Assembly (NCBI GenBank): GCA_037179515.1
Contig: JAXCGZ010013708.1
Span: 1-62,235 of the forward strand
Reading direction: 5' to 3'
Length of the DNA: 62,235 bases
Source: Halocaridina rubra
Lineage: Eukaryota > Arthropoda > Malacostraca > Decapoda > Atyidae
Position 1 is the first letter of the stretch. Every line of letters begins with the position of its first letter. Position numbers and translations under genes: made by a program. The notes beneath the pieces were generated by a model. The model was not told where the DNA came from, made no database searches, and worked only from the letters and a program-made list of their open reading frames with translations. Shown piece by piece: positions 13,301-23,439 of the stretch.

Positions 13301-13384
13301 CTAAAAAATGCTGGTTCAGTGTATACTTTTAAATATAATCTTAAGAAGTTACTCTTAAAGGAAGATTTTACTTGTAAATTTTAA
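10384..13384 (+). pseudogene. LINE C ORF2 (endonuclease + reverse transcriptase), one single-base frameshift
   Basis: Endonuclease: VVHINAQSLLSHI, ISESWLY, RGGGVCLYVK, GCVYRHPKA, YGDFNDDQL and ADHEEIV, the last replacing the usual SDH. A basic linker and an Asn/Gly/Asp-rich insert follow, then RT: NYRPISLLPILSKILEKIV, QHGFRPKLSTETALL, LDLSKAFDSVHHTILL, GVPQGSILGPILFLIYVND and YADDTQI. The frame is lost once, at 12234-12240: with one A fewer in the A6 run, codons run on as IYKNIDNKK; as written, the frame ends YKKYR and stop. Everything else is open, so the copy is young or the extra A is a sequencing error. Confidence 0.85.
11641..11790 (+). repeat. Trinucleotide-rich insert (AAT/GAT/GGT) in LINE C linker
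   Basis: About 50 codons of almost only Asn, Asp, Gly and Ser between endonuclease and RT, encoded by imperfect AATAATGATGGTAGT-type repeats. Length is a multiple of three in effect, so the frame is kept. Confidence 0.85.
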
Positions 13385-13458
13385 TTGTACACCCATATTT
13401 GAATACCCAATGTATGTTGGAAATAAAGTCTTATTATTATTATTATTATTATTATTGC

Positions 13459-15115
13459 ATTCCTTTAATATTCTAGCATATATTCCATCAGGTCCCGGAG
13501 ATTTATGAGCCTTTAATTTATCTATTTCTTTTATTACCTCCTCTCTCGTAATATTTATTGAACTAAGTATATTATCGGGACTGTCTCTGTAAATGGATTC
13601 TACTTCCGGAATATTTTCCAAGTTTTCATTTGTAAATACAGATAAGAAATAATCATTTAAACATGTACACATCACTTTATCGTCATCTGTGATATGGCCA
13701 TTGGCTACTTCAATTGGTCCGACTTTTTCCTTAAATTTTGTTTGATAATGTTGATAAAACCCTTTAGGATTTTCTTTAGCTTCTCCTGCTATTCGAACTT
13801 CGTATTTTCTTTTCGACTCTCTAACTATCTTTTTAACTTCCCTGTTTAACTGTATATATTGCTGCCTCACCTGCTCTTCACCTCTTTTTAGTTTCCTGTA
13901 TATTCCTCTTTTAATACCTATAAGATTCTTTATTCTATTGTTCATCCATTTAGGGTCATTTTTTCTTGATCTGCAATGTTTCATGGGAATATAGTCTCTC
14001 TGACTATTCTTAAGAGTCATGACAAAATTGTTATATTCCTCATCCAAATTTATATTAACTGACGGACTGCTGTTCTTTCCTGTGAGAGAATTTAATGTAT
14101 TGATCTTATCTTGTGATAATCCTTGGCATGTGGTACCCAAATTTCGGGGTAATCCGCTACCTGCGACCTGACCTGCTGGATTAACTACCCACATCTGTAC
14201 TCCAGAAATCCCTTCCCATACCTCATTAGATAATTTAGTTTTTAAGCCCTCAAAATCTCCTGCTCTAAAGTTTGGAACAATATTCTTATTTTCCTTTATA
14301 GTTTCCTTGAAAATTATGTTAAATCTAATGGAATCATGGTCACTGTTGCCCAATTTTTCACCAACTTCTAAATTTGTAACCATATTCTCTCTATTACTAA
14401 GAACTAAATCTAGTGTATTCACCCCCCGTGTTGCTTCATGTACATGCTGAGAAAGGAAATTGTCTTCTACTACTTCCAAAAACTCCTTAGAGCTACTATC
14501 ACCTGTTATGGTTTCCCAGTTAATATGTCTAAAATTAAAATCGCCTACAATGCAAACTCTATTTGACCTGCTCACTTTAGAAATTTCATCGTATATAACT
14601 TGCGACTCTATATTATCTAGATCAGGTGGTCTGTAGACTACTCCTACAACTAGACTTTCTATATTATTTTTAATTTCAACCCATAAGGTTTCTGAATTTA
14701 GATTTGTCTTAATTCCAGACTTAATGCAGCTTCTGAGGCTATCTTTAATATACATAATTACCCCTCCCCCTCTTTTATCTGCACTACGATCAGCATTATA
14801 AAGTTTATATCCTGTAATTATGTACTCAGCTTTAAGGTGTTTGCTTTCTAATTTAATCCAACTTTCACTAATGCATATTATATCCGGTCTCTCACTACAT
14901 ACTATGGCTCTCAGTTCTTCAATCTTGTTACCTAAACTACGGCTATTTGTATAATATACTTTTAAGCTTTCTCTAGCTTCACCCTTCTTGTGGCTATTCT
15001 TTTTGTTAATATTTGTTCTATGTAACAAATGGTTCTTATCCTTAGACTCCCAGTTATTTGACCCACTATTTACTGAACCCTTACTGACTAATTTCTCTGC
15101 ACAAGTATTAATCAT
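13459..15115 (-). pseudogene. LINE B ORF2, endonuclease and linker half (split by LINE C)
   Basis: Complete APE-like endonuclease: VYYTNSRSLGNKI, ICISESWIKL, KRGGGVIMYIKD, VGVVYRPPDL, IVGDFNFRHINWE, LDLVLSN and GNSDHDSI. A basic linker (KNDPKWMNNRIKNLIG, KENPKGFYQHY) leads to KSPGPDGIYARILKEC, the start of the RT region, where LINE C enters. The frame then runs into the (TTA)n tail as poly-Asn and ends at 13355 in LINE C sequence. The first ATG is at 15113-15115; an in-frame TTG at 15136 overlaps the ORF1 stop (15130-15132), so translational coupling or reinitiation after ORF1 is plausible. Confidence 0.85.
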
Positions 15116-15129
15116 TTCATTATTTGTGT

Positions 15130-16119
15130 CTAACAAAAACCCCCTACCTCTCTGTCTATCATACCAGCCAATACCGAGACACCTGAATTAGAAAGATGCA
15201 CTCCATCCCTTGCATACATATGCTTACGACTAGTGAAGTGATCCCACCCGTCTATAAAACCTATATTATTCTCCCGACAGAAGACTTTCATCCTAGCATT
15301 TACTCCTATAGCTCGAGACCACCACTCTGAACTTTGGCTAAGCCTAGGGAGAATACCACACATCACAGGAACTGCACCCCTTTTCCTAATCTTATCCAGG
15401 GCTTGTCTATACAACCTAATCAGCTCTTCACTTCTACCATCCTGCACGTCATTTCCCCCAGCTATCAAACAAACAACATCTTTTTTCTCAATCCAGCTAT
15501 TTATTGACTCACCCACCTTCTTCATACCTGCTCCAGGGAAAAAATATTTTCCTCTAACTCTATGCCTGAGTTTCCTGTCTACATATCTGCATAGTGAATC
15601 CCCTACAATTACCAAAGAACGAGACTTATCCGGAGGATGGGTTACTCCGACCTTGGGAGACTTACCTAGGCTCTTGACCTGAGAGCTTTTCCAACTTCCA
15701 TTTTTACGATCGCTAGTACACCTATCTGACTCTATGGTTCCTGAAGAATTGCTGCCGCCACTGTCACATTCATCTCTAAGTGACCTAAATGAATTAGCAA
15801 CCTGTAGTCTAAAAGTATCATTTTTCTTAAGAACCATTTTCGTTGAACCCTTATTCACAACTTTCCAGTCGTCTTCATTATTCAATCGACCCTTCCTGGT
15901 TAACACCTCTACTTTACCTCTCAGATCCCTGTTCTCCTCAGCTAAGGATCTGACCTCCTGCCTGACTGCGGCCAACTCATTTCTTAAATTAAAAATGAGT
16001 TTGCTTGCGTCAGACGAGGACAGATCCCCAGCACAGCCACAAACAGCACCAACAACGACACAACTACCAACACCACTACCACTAACACCACCAGCACAAA
16101 GAACACCACCACTCTCCAT
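15130..16119 (-). CDS. LINE B ORF1 protein with SGNH (GDSL-type) esterase-like domain
   Basis: A 329-residue ORF from the ATG at 16117-16119. The N-terminus is Gly/Val/Cys rich. Residues 38-75 form a short coiled coil (NELAAVRQEVRSLAEENRDL). From residue 167 an SGNH hydrolase fold is suggested by LVIVGDSLCRYVD (nucleophile Ser175), AGGNDVQDG (block III, Asn223) and YARDGVHLSNSG (block V, Asp305 and His308). Esterase-type ORF1 proteins are established for CR1-group elements, where the domain is thought to act on lipids or membranes. All expected catalytic positions are present. The stop overlaps the ORF2 frame by a few bases. Confidence 0.85.
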   Translation of the reverse strand: MESGGVLCAGGVSGSGVGSCVVVGAVCGCAGDLSSSDASKLIFNLRNELAAVRQEVRSLAEENRDLRGKVEVLTRKGRLNNEDDWKVVNKGSTKMVLKKNDTFRLQVANSFRSLRDECDSGGSNSSGTIESDRCTSDRKNGSWKSSQVKSLGKSPKVGVTHPPDKSRSLVIVGDSLCRYVDRKLRHRVRGKYFFPGAGMKKVGESINSWIEKKDVVCLIAGGNDVQDGRSEELIRLYRQALDKIRKRGAVPVMCGILPRLSQSSEWWSRAIGVNARMKVFCRENNIGFIDGWDHFTSRKHMYARDGVHLSNSGVSVLAGMIDREVGGFC

Positions 16120-16164
16120 TGTACTAAGTTTGGTCAAGATTAGAGCTACTTATCAAGATTAGAG

Positions 16165-17019
16165 CTACTTCTCCCGACAGAAGACTTTCATCCTAGCATT
16201 TACTCCTATAGCTCGAGACCACCACTCTGAACTTTGGCTAAGCCTAGGGAGAATACCACACATCACAGGAACTGCACCCCTTTTCCTAATCTTATCCAGG
16301 GCTTGTCTATACAACCTAATCAGCTCTTCACTTCTACCATCCTGCACGTCATTTCCCCCAGCTATCAAACAAACAACATCTTTTTTCTCAATCCAGCTAT
16401 TTATTGACTCACCCACCTTCTTCATACCTGCTCCAGGGAAAAAATATTTTCCTCTAACTCTATGCCTGAGTTTCCTGTCTACATATCTGCATAGTGAATC
16501 CCCTACAATTACCAAAGAACGAGACTTATCCGGAGGATGGGTTACTCCGACCTTGGGAGACTTACCTAGGCTCTTGACCTGAGAGCTTTTCCAACTTCCA
16601 TTTTTACGATCGCTAGTACACCTATCTGACTCTATGGTTCCTGAAGAATTGCTGCCGCCACTGTCACATTCATCTCTAAGTGACCTAAATGAATTAGCAA
16701 CCTGTAGTCTAAAAGTATCATTTTTCTTAAGAACCATTTTCGTTGAACCCTTATTCACAACTTTCCAGTCGTCTTCATTATTCAATCGACCCTTCCTGGT
16801 TAACACCTCTACTTTACCTCTCAGATCCCTGTTCTCCTCAGCTAAGGATCTGACCTCCTGCCTGACTGCGGCCAACTCATTTCTTAAATTAAAAATGAGT
16901 TTGCTTGCGTCAGACGAGGACAGATCCCCAGCACAGCCACAAACAGCACCAACAACGACACAACTACCAACACCACTACCACTAACACCACCAGCACAAA
17001 GAACACCACCACTCTCCAT
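16165..17019 (-). pseudogene. LINE B ORF1 partial copy (array unit 2)
   Basis: Same as ORF1 from its ATG (17017-17019) through Ser175 and the GGND block, but it ends FCREK-stop at the unit junction. About 45 C-terminal residues, including the DGVHL block with catalytic Asp and His, are missing. A stop in the duplicated leader prevents fusion with the next unit. Confidence 0.9.
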
Positions 17020-17064
17020 TGTACTAAGTTTGGTCAAGATTAGAGCTACTTATCAAGATTAGAG

Positions 17065-17919
17065 CTACTTCTCCAAACATAAGACTTTCATCCTAGCATT
17101 TACTCCTATAGCTCGAGACCACCACTCTGAACTTTGGCTAAGCCTAGGGAGAATACCACACATCACAGGAACTGCACCCCTTTTCCTAATCTTATCCAGG
17201 GCTTGTCTATACAACCTAATCAGCTCTTCACTTCTACCATCCTGCACGTCATTTCCCCCAGCTATCAAACAAACAACATCTTTTTTCTCAATCCAGCTAT
17301 TTATTGACTCACCCACCTTCTTCATACCTGCTCCAGGGAAAAAATATTTTCCTCTAACTCTATGCCTGAGTTTCCTGTCTACATATCTGCATAGTGAATC
17401 CCCTACAATTACCAAAGAACGAGACTTATCCGGAGGATGGGTTACTCCGACCTTGGGAGACTTACCTAGGCTCTTGACCTGAGAGCTTTTCCAACTTCCA
17501 TTTTTACGATCGCTAGTACACCTATCTGACTCTATGGTTCCTGAAGAATTGCTGCCGCCACTGTCACATTCATCTCTAAGTGACCTAAATGAATTAGCAA
17601 CCTGTAGTCTAAAAGTATCATTTTTCTTAAGAACCATTTTCGTTGAACCCTTATTCACAACTTTCCAGTCGTCTTCATTATTCAATCGACCCTTCCTGGT
17701 TAACACCTCTACTTTACCTCTCAGATCCCTGTTCTCCTCAGCTAAGGATCTGACCTCCTGCCTGACTGCGGCCAACTCATTTCTTAAATTAAAAATGAGT
17801 TTGCTTGCGTCAGACGAGGACAGATCCCCAGCACAGCCACAAACAGCACCAACAACGACACAACTACCAACACCACTACCACTAACACCACCAGCACAAA
17901 GAACACCACCACTCTCCAT
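17065..17919 (-). pseudogene. LINE B ORF1 partial copy (array unit 3)
   Basis: As unit 2, ATG at 17917-17919; C-terminus LCLEK because the junction bases differ (CTCCAAACAT in place of CTCCCGACAG). Confidence 0.9.
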
Positions 17920-17964
17920 TGTACTAAGTTTGGTCAAGATTAGAGCTACTTATCAAGATTAGAG

Positions 17965-18819
17965 CTACTTCTCCCGACATAAGACTTTCATCCTAGCATT
18001 TACTCCTATAGCTCGAGACCACCACTCTGAACTTTGGCTAAGCCTAGGGAGAATACCACACATCACAGGAACTGCACCCCTTTTCCTAATCTTATCCAGG
18101 GCTTGTCTATACAACCTAATCAGCTCTTCACTTCTACCATCCTGCACGTCATTTCCCCCAGCTATCAAACAAACAACATCTTTTTTCTCAATCCAGCTAT
18201 TTATTGACTCACCCACCTTCTTCATACCTGCTCCAGGGAAAAAATATTTTCCTCTAACTCTATGCCTGAGTTTCCTGTCTACATATCTGCATAGTGAATC
18301 CCCTACAATTACCAAAGAACGAGACTTATCCGGAGGATGGGTTACTCCGACCTTGGGAGACTTACCTAGGCTCTTGACCTGAGAGCTTTTCCCACTTCCA
18401 TTTTTACGATCGCTAGTACACCTATCTGACTCTATGGTTCCTGAAGAATTACTGCCGCCACTGTCACATTCATCTCTAAGTGACCTAAATGAATTAGCAA
18501 CCTGTAGTCTAAAAGTATCATTTTTCTTAAGGACCATTTTCGTTGAACCCTTATTCACAACTTTCCAGTCGTCTTCATTATTCAATCGACCCTTCCTGGT
18601 TAACACCTCTACTTTACCTCTCAGATCCCTGTTCTCCTCAGCTAAGGATCTGACCTCCTGCCTGACTGCGGCCAACTCATTTCTTAAATTAAAAATGAGT
18701 TTGCTTGCGTCAGACGAGGACAAATCCCCAGCACAGCCACAAACAGCACCAACAACGACACCACCACCAACACCACTACCACTAACACCACCAGCACAAA
18801 GAACACCACCACTCTCCAT
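17965..18819 (-). pseudogene. LINE B ORF1 partial copy (array unit 4, outermost)
   Basis: ATG at 18817-18819, C-terminus LCREK. Differs from units 1-3 by scattered substitutions, for example near 18393, 18451, 18532, 18722 and 18762. The element's true 5' end, AGTAGCTCTAATCTTGACC read on the minus strand, lies at about 18850. Confidence 0.9.
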
Positions 18820-18892
18820 TGTACTAAGTTTGGTCAAGATTAGAGCTACTGGAAGCACGTCCTCACTGGATGAACCCAGGAACTAAACACTA

Positions 18893-19090
18893 GTGGTCAC
18901 CGTGGCAGAGTAGTAATTCTCGAGACATTGATTCGTCAGGTCGTGCACGGGTCCGCCGCTTGCCAAGGTCTGAGGTCAGAAAAGACATACACTCAGGGTA
19001 ACGATCTCACTTGCGAAAACCAAAGTGCTTCGTAAGAAGGCACCGTCCTAGCCCTTAGAAGAAAAGAGAGTCCGTGACGTAAAACCGATC
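18893..19090 (+). repeat. tRNA-derived SINE1 copy (diverged)
   Basis: Shares GTCTGAGGTCAGAAAAGACA, TCGTAAGAAGGCACCGTCCT and the end GTCCGTGACGTAAAACCG with the copy at 4030. Confidence 0.8.
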
Positions 19091-19390
19091 ATATCACACC
19101 ACATTTTAAAACCCTTACTTCATCGACAAAGAAATAAAGTTTTGTCGAAATTCCACAAAAGATAAAAACAATATACTGTAATTAATTTATTTGAAAGGTA
19201 ATAATATATATTTATTGTAAACATACCTATTCATATGAGTGCCAAATACATATTATGTAAATATAATACACATCTCTCTCTCTCTCTCTCTCTCTAAGAT
19301 CATATTTCTCATATAAGAGCCATGGTTCCTACGTTGGTGTGTGCTAATAAATACATACGATGCATATACAGTATGCATACATGAAAATAT
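19091..19390. other. AT-rich spacer with short (TC)n
   Basis: No gene seen. A (TC)13 tract lies at 19271-19296. Confidence 0.5.
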
Positions 19391-19471
19391 GTGTGTGATT
19401 ACCTAATTGTGTTTACGGGAAAGAGCCCAAAGCTCGTATCTTCCCGTCTCCTGATCGGTTCCATTTTATAC

Positions 19472-20920
19472 TTAGTGATACTTATCATACCTGTCCTTAA
19501 AAGTATGGATTGAGATAGCATTAACTACCTCCTCGCCTAGCCAATTCCAGTTATCAACTACTCTTACACTGAAAAAGTATTTCCTTACATCCTGCAAAGA
19601 AGTTTTCTTACGAAGCTTCAAACTATGACCTCTAGGTCTAGAGCCAGCCATATCAAAATATCGATCCCTATCCACTCTATCATAACCATGAAGGAATTTA
19701 AAGACTGTCACCATATCCCCCCTCACTCTTCTAGCTTCGAGTGATGGTAAGTCTAATTCCCTCAGCCTCTCATCATAACTGAGATTGCGTATTTCTGGCA
19801 CCAGTTTCGTGGCATGTCTTTGAACTTTTTCAAGCTTAGCTATGTGCTTTTTCAAGTGCGGATTCCAAAAGGGGGCTGCATATTCGAGTTTTGGCCTCAC
19901 ATAGGTTACATAAATATTTCTGAACATTTCCTTGTCCATGTGCCTGAAGGCTACCCTTACATTTGATAAGAATGCATATGCTGCCCTTACTATGCCATTT
20001 ATATGTATTTCTGGAGACAAATCTGCCAGTATGTTTACTCCTAGATCTCTCTCATTTTCTGTCTCTTGAAGTTGTACTCCAGCCACCGAGTAGTCAAGCT
20101 TGGGCCTTCTTGCACTTGTACCCATTCTCATTACCTTACATTTTGAAGTATTGAATTTCATTAGCCACTTTTCTGACCACTCATGCAGATTATTTAGATA
20201 CTCCTGAAGTTCTCTACCATTGTTCTCGTTTTTTACTTTCTTCACAATCTTTGCATCATCTGCAAACATATTCATGAATGAATTTACAGACTCTGGTAGG
20301 TCATTTACATATACAAGGAACAAAAGTGGCCCTAAAACTGAACCCTGTGGAACTCCACTACTAACTCTTCTCCATTCAGACACTGAGTGTCTTACTCTAA
20401 CCCTCTGTTCCCTTCCTTCTAAGTAAGTTTTTATCCATTCCAAAACATTTCCACCTATTCTAGCCATTGAGTGCAGCTTCCTAATAAGTCTCCCATGTGG
20501 AACAGTGTCAAACGCTTTCTGGAAGTCTAGGAATATGCAATCTGCCCAGCCCTCTCTTTCCTGTAAGATTTGGCTTACCTCATCATAAAATTCTAATAAG
20601 TTTGTTTCTGTTGATCTACCTTCTCTGAAGCCATGTTGCCTCACTGACAAAAAGTTGAAGGATTCCAAGTGAAGAGAGATATGTTTCCTTAGTAGTTTCT
20701 CCATAAGTTTGCAAACTATGCTGGTCAAGGAAACTGGTCTATAGTTCAGAGCCGTATCCCTCCTTCCCTTTTTGAAGATAGGTATCACATTTGCTTGTTT
20801 CCAGCATCTTGGAATCTCCCCCGACTCCAATGACTCCTTAAATATGATACTTAGTGCCACTGATATTGTGTTTGCGCATTTTTTAAGCACATGAGGGGAT
20901 ATGTCATCAGGACCTGTAGC
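19472..20920 (-). pseudogene. LINE A copy 2 reverse transcriptase
   Basis: RT core: NYRPVSLTSIVCKLMEKLL, QHGFREGRSTETNLLEFYD, DFQKAFDTVPHGRL (motif A), GVPQGSVLGPLLFLVYVNDL (motif B) and MFADDAKIV (motif C, FADD). C-terminal blocks LSYDERLRELDL and VVDNWNWL follow. A TAA at 20921-20923 interrupts the frame just before the conserved ATGPDDISPHVL block, most simply an AAA-to-TAA change. Downstream of that stop the frame is open to its natural end at 19472. Confidence 0.85.
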
Positions 20921-22089
20921 TTAATGAACATCTAAATCCATCAGCGCTTTGCATACCTCTGTGGCTGTAAGGTTGATGTTCTCTAATACCGGCCCTTGAG
21001 CTTCTATCACTGCAATCTGAGGGGGTGGGGTATTTTCTACTGTAAATACTGACTGAAACTCCTTGTTCAATTCTTTGCAGATCTCTTCATCCGTCTCAGT
21101 GATGCTTCCATCCGCTCTCTTTAGACTTAAAACCTGTTCTTTTACCTTCAGTTTTCCTCTGATAAAGCTGTGGAAAAGCTTGGGATTTTCTTTAGCCTTC
21201 CTGGTGATGTCCCTCTCATAGTCTCTCTCTGCCTCTCTCCTTTTACTTAGGTAGTCATTTCTTGCTCTTTTGTAGGTTTGCCAGGCATATATGTTTTTTC
21301 TCCTCCTATACCTTTTCCAGCATTTGTCTCTCCACTCCTTAGCTCTTTTACACCCATTATCGAACCATTTCTCTCTGGCATGAATTACACCTACTTTGGT
21401 GACAGGTATGCAGCAATCTACTATCTTCCCATATTTCTCACAAAAGATGTCATACATTTCTTGTACAGATTTGTTGTAAAATAAGGTTCTCCAGTCAATA
21501 ACTGCAAAAAGCTCATTCATTTTGATGTAATCTCCTTTCGGATAGTTCCTCCTCATGTCCTCAGTGCCTCTACTCTCAGGAAGAATATCTTAAATGATAT
21601 ACTCCATCAACAACACACAGTGGTCACTCTTTCCAATTGGTGGTTCATACTCAATTTTTTCAATATCCAACACATTATTTGTGAACACTAGATCAAGTAG
21701 TGATGGCTCATCCCCACCCCTGGCCCTTGTTGGTTCCATTAGATGTTGGTGTAGGAAATTCCCTTGTACGCAATCTAGGAATCTTGCCCCGAATGAGTCC
21801 TCACCACTGTGTGGGTCAAGATTTATCCAATCTATCTCTTTATGATTAAAGTCTCCCATAATCAAAATCCTACATTTTATTACCGTGCCATGTTAACAAC
21901 TGAGTTTATGACTTCAATAGTACCTATATGACTTTCCTCATAAACTTCAAGCCTATTTTGGTTCCTTGGTGGGTTGTATACAACAGTTATTATAATGCTC
22001 TCTGACCCAGTATTTATGCGAGCAACAAGAAATTCCTTGAACTCACTTTCTATAGCCAAGTTTATTTCTTCAACTTGAATCCTTTCACT
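20921..22089 (-). pseudogene. LINE A copy 2 endonuclease remnant and linker
   Basis: Open blocks 20921-21556 (basic linker) and 21590-21865 (MGDFNHKEIDW to KSDHCVLLMEYII) are separated by a TAA at 21590 that copy 1 lacks (TTCAATGAT there, TTAAATGAT here). Near 21875-21885 two stops and a one-base loss break the frame again. At 21970 this copy keeps the GGG that copy 1 has lost. Clearly non-functional. Confidence 0.85.
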
Positions 22090-23277
22090 GCACTGTGTGA
22101 TTACCTAATTGTGTTTACGGGATGGAGCCCAAAGCTCGTATCTTCCCGTCTCCTGATCGGTTCCATTTTATACTCAGTGATGCTTATCATATCTGTCCTT
22201 AAAACTATGGATTGAGATAGCATTAACTACCTCCTCGCTTAGCCAATTCCAATTATCAACTACTCTTACACTGAAAAAGTATTTCCTTACATCCTGCAAA
22301 GAAGTTTTCTTACGAAGCTTCAAACTATGACCTCTAGTTCTAGAGCCAGCCATATCAAAAAATCGATCCCTATCCACTCTATCATAACCATGAAGAAATT
22401 TAAAGACTGTCACCATATCTCCCCTCACTCTTCTAGCTTCGAGTGATGGTAAGTCTAATTCCCTCAGCCTCTCATCATAACTGAGATTGCGTATTTCTGG
22501 CACCAGTTTCGTGGCATGTCTTTGAACTTTTTCAAGCTTAGCTATGTGCTTTTTCAAGTGCGGATTCCAAAAGGGGGCTGCATATTCGAGTTTTGGCCTC
22601 ACATAGGTTACATAAATATTTCTGAACATTTCCTTGTCCATGTGCCTGAAGGCTACCCTTACATTTGATAAGAATGCATATGCTGCCCTTACTATGTCAT
22701 TTATATGTATTTCTGGAGACAAATCTGCCAGTATGTTTACTCCTAGATCTCTCTCATTTTCTGTCTCTTGAAGTTGTACTCCAGCCACCGAGTAGTCAAG
22801 CTTGGGCCTTCTTGCACTTGTACCCATTCTCATTACCTTACATTTTGAAGTATTGAATTTCATTAGCCACTTTTCTGACCACTCATGCAGATTATTTAGA
22901 TCCTCCTGAAGTTCTCTACCATTGTTCTCGTTTTTTACTTTCTTCACAATCTTTGCATCATCTGCAAACATATTCATGAATGAATTTACAGACTCTGGTA
23001 GGTCATTTACATATACAAGGAACAAAAGTGGCCCTAAAACTGAACCCTGTGGAACTCCACTACTAACTCTTCTCCATTCAGACACTGAGTGTCTTACTCT
23101 AACCCTCTGTTCCCTTCCTTCTAAGTAAGTTTTTATCCATTCCAAAAAATTTCCACCTATTCTAGCCATTGATTGCAGCTTCCTAATAAGTCTCCCACGT
23201 GGAACAATGTCAAACGCTTTCTGGAAGTCTAGGAATATGCAATCTGCCCAGCCCTCTCTTTCTTGTAAGATTTGGTG
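22090..23277 (-). mobile_element. LINE family A, copy 3, 5' truncated inside RT
   Basis: Starts with the family A 3' end (22093-22130) and runs to AGATTTGG at 23277, after which homology to copy 2 (20575) stops. Nearly identical to copy 2 over 1.18 kb. It is the right-hand neighbour of copy 2, same orientation, with no intervening DNA. Confidence 0.9.
22174..23277 (-). pseudogene. LINE A copy 3 reverse transcriptase fragment
   Basis: Open from the truncation to the natural stop. Retains motif A (DFQKAFDIVPRGRL), motif B, FADD and the C-terminal blocks, but lacks the endonuclease, linker and first RT motifs. At its upstream side the frame reads into unrelated DNA (23278-23307). Confidence 0.85.
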
Positions 23278-23338
23278 CATGTATATACATGTGTAACTGG
23301 TCCACAAAGTACTTTCCGCCTCCCCACTGCATTAGCGC

Positions 23339-23416
<78 letters not shown>
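23339..23416. repeat. (AAT)n microsatellite
   Basis: About 25 uninterrupted AAT units, 60 bp beyond the truncated end of LINE A copy 3. Confidence 0.97.
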
Positions 23417-23439
23417 TTCGAAAACTTAAAGACACCTCT

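Larger units (their letters stand above)
10360..13458 (+). mobile_element. L2-like LINE, family C, inserted in LINE B ORF2
   Basis: Plus-strand element inside minus-strand LINE B. It holds a single ORF2 (endonuclease plus RT), a short 3' UTR with AATAAA at 13422-13427, and a (TTA)n tail (about 13430-13457). No ORF1 precedes the endonuclease and the frame upstream of 10384 has no ATG, so the copy is probably 5' truncated. Junctions are approximate because LINE B and LINE C both carry short CTG/TTA repeats there. L2-like is inferred from motif pattern and simple-repeat tail. Confidence 0.8.
8783..18859 (-). mobile_element. CR1-like LINE, family B, nested and with an expanded 5' end
   Basis: Minus-strand element. 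From its 5' side: short leader, ORF1 with an SGNH-esterase-like domain, ORF2 (endonuclease plus RT) and a 3' UTR ending in two copies of the 8-mer TTCTTATG at 8785-8800. Short 8-bp tail repeats are typical of CR1 elements. LINE C (about 10360-13458) is inserted within ORF2. Three extra ORF1-bearing 900-bp units extend the 5' side to 18859. Without these additions the element is about 4.3 kb, a normal full length. Outside the insertion no stop or frameshift was found. Confidence 0.85.
15271..18859 (-). repeat. 900-bp tandem array of LINE B leader + partial ORF1 (four units)
   Basis: The block starting AAGACTTTCATCCTAGCATT recurs at 15281, 16181, 17081 and 17981, exactly 900 bp apart. Units 1-3 appear identical apart from a few junction bases. 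The fourth, outermost unit (17971-18850) carries about seven substitutions and lacks the extra junction sequence. At each internal junction the leader block AGTAGCTCTAATCTTGA occurs twice, 19 bp apart. Confidence 0.95.
19391..22089 (-). mobile_element. LINE family A, copy 2, 5' truncated
   Basis: Runs from the 3' end (CACAATTAGGTAATCACACA on the minus strand, 19391-19412) through RT and linker to a truncation inside the endonuclease at 22089. It then abuts the 3' end of copy 3 with no spacer. ORF1 is absent. Confidence 0.9.

Noticed and set aside
15734..18886. Four antisense ORFs of 142-150 residues repeating every 900 bp
   Set aside because: They lie exactly opposite the ORF1 coding frames and repeat with the array; composition is that of an antisense shadow.
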